Origin: DATLSM01 sp049585815
Lineage (GTDB): Bacteria > Actinomycetota > Thermoleophilia > Solirubrobacterales > 70-9
Direction: 5' to 3'
Assembly (NCBI GenBank): GCA_049585815.1
Contig: JBAVAR010000036.1
Span: forward strand, 1-13,668
Length of the DNA stretch: 13,668 nucleotides
Every line of letters begins with the position of its first letter. The first letter of the stretch is position 1. The notes under the pieces are model-generated. The model saw only the letters and a program-made list of their open reading frames with translations, made no database searches and was not told where the DNA came from. Below are positions 13,186-13,668 of the stretch, in pieces. The position numbers and the translations under genes are program-made.

Positions 13186-13214
13186 TTGACAGATTGCCCG
13201 CACCCGTCGAGGAT
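13186..13214 (+). promoter_or_regulatory. Promoter of the PLDc_N-SHOCT gene
   Basis: A consensus TTGACA (13186-13191) is followed after 17 bases by GAGGAT (13209-13214), a GC-rich -10 variant. This would give a leader of roughly 55-60 bases carrying the AAGGA RBS before GTG 13279. Confidence 0.4.
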
Positions 13215-13278
13215 GGGCAGCGCTTCAACTCCACAGCCTCGCCACCTGGCGCGCGCCACCAATCGAAAGGATCGCTCC

Positions 13279-13668
13279 GTGCCCCTCGCAAACATCAGCT
13301 TCGGTGACGCACTTTTACTGGTCGCGGAGATCTTCTTCTTCGTGATCTGGATCTGGATCCTGTTCACGATCATCGCCGACCTCTTCCGCGACCACGAGAT
13401 GTCGGGCGGAGCAAAGGCACTTTGGATCATCGTTTTGGTTTTCATCCCTTTCCTGGGGGCGCTGATCTATCTGATCGCGCGCGGAGCGGGGATGCGCGAA
13501 CGGGCGCTGAAGGCCCAGGCCGAGGCCAAACACCAGATGGACTCCTACATCCAGCAGCAGGCCCACAGCTCGCCGGCCGATGAACTGCACAAGCTGAGCG
13601 ACCTGAAAGAAAAGGGCGCGATCTCCGCCGAGGAGTTCGAGACGGCCAAGGCGAAGCTGCTGGGTTGA
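13279..13668 (+). CDS. PLDc_N-SHOCT membrane protein
   Basis: A 129-residue protein complete at the window's last base. Residues about 10-35 and 47-69 are two transmembrane helices in the arrangement of the PLDc_N domain (phospholipase D/nuclease N-terminal-like: DLFRDHEMSGGAKALWIIVL, then FIPFLGALIYLIARG). A charged helix (about 72-98, Ala/Lys/Gln/Glu-rich, possibly coiled coil) leads to a C-terminal SHOCT motif (about 101-129: LHKLSDLKEKGAISAEEFET), a short oligomerisation module. There is no phospholipase catalytic domain, so it is not an enzyme. Such proteins are common in actinobacteria and thought to be small membrane scaffolds; the exact role is unknown. Start: GTG 13279 with AAGGA seven bases upstream is preferred to the in-frame ATG at 13156, whose extra residues look non-coding and would cover the promoter. 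Confidence 0.87.
   Translation: MPLANISFGDALLLVAEIFFFVIWIWILFTIIADLFRDHEMSGGAKALWIIVLVFIPFLGALIYLIARGAGMRERALKAQAEAKHQMDSYIQQQAHSSPADELHKLSDLKEKGAISAEEFETAKAKLLG

Larger units (their letters stand above)
12903..13278. other. Divergent intergenic region
   Basis: Contains the leaderless promoter of the antiporter operon on the left and a promoter plus palindrome for the PLDc_N-SHOCT gene on the right. A 15/16-base sequence (GGGTC(C)CAGGACTTGC) occurs at 12940-12954 and again at 13116-13131 in direct orientation. No coding frame here is convincing. Confidence 0.5.

Noticed and set aside
1102..13192. Identical 14-base AGATCTCTTGACAG at 1115-1102 (minus) and 13179-13192 (plus)
   Set aside because: One shared 14-mer is about what chance predicts for this length on both strands. 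It may only reflect two -35 boxes.

Overview
The window is high-GC DNA with strong G/C third-position bias. It looks chromosomal and actinobacterial. Several products (a degenerate Crp-like regulator, a Cys-paired type IV pilin, a PLDc_N-SHOCT membrane protein, leaderless starts) suggest the Thermoleophilia/Solirubrobacterales branch. That placement is an inference from gene style, not from a marker gene. No rRNA, tRNA, CRISPR array or insertion sequence was found.

Layout. 1-475: no gene, but a perfect extended Shine-Dalgarno match. 476-661 (-): small zinc-ribbon protein with a strong intrinsic terminator just upstream of its RBS. 724-1580: no intact gene; some protein-like relic frames. 1581-2603 (-): aldo/keto reductase. 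2825-3254 (-): small unrecognised gene that appears frameshifted, overlapping the end of a type IV pilin (3247-3723, -). 4140-4703 (-): SprT-like metalloprotease. 4704-5589: a gene-poor stretch with a palindromic operator and a 20-bp tandem duplication. 5590-7425 (-): ClC-type anion transporter with two CBS domains, divergent from a Crp/Fnr-family regulator (7586-8293, +). 8487-8956 (-): multiply frameshifted relic of a deazaflavin (F420)-dependent reductase. 8965-12902 (-): tight operon encoding a periplasmic amino-acid-type binding lipoprotein, a CPA2 antiporter with a UspA-like tail, and a second CPA2 antiporter. 13279-13668 (+): PLDc_N-SHOCT membrane protein, complete at the window edge.

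Two things stand out. First, the same palindrome (TGTCA-N6-TGACA, core GTCAG-N4-CTGAC) occurs three times, always outside the called genes: upstream of the pilin, in the 4704-5589 gap, and between the ClC gene and the Crp-like gene. This suggests a small local regulon of the regulator encoded here. Second, an extracellular solute-binding protein is translationally coupled to proton antiporters, with no ABC permease or ATPase, which suggests a ligand-responsive antiporter system. Three minus-strand units (reductase, ClC, antiporter operon) have a TANNNT box exactly six bases before the ATG, so leaderless transcription looks common here.
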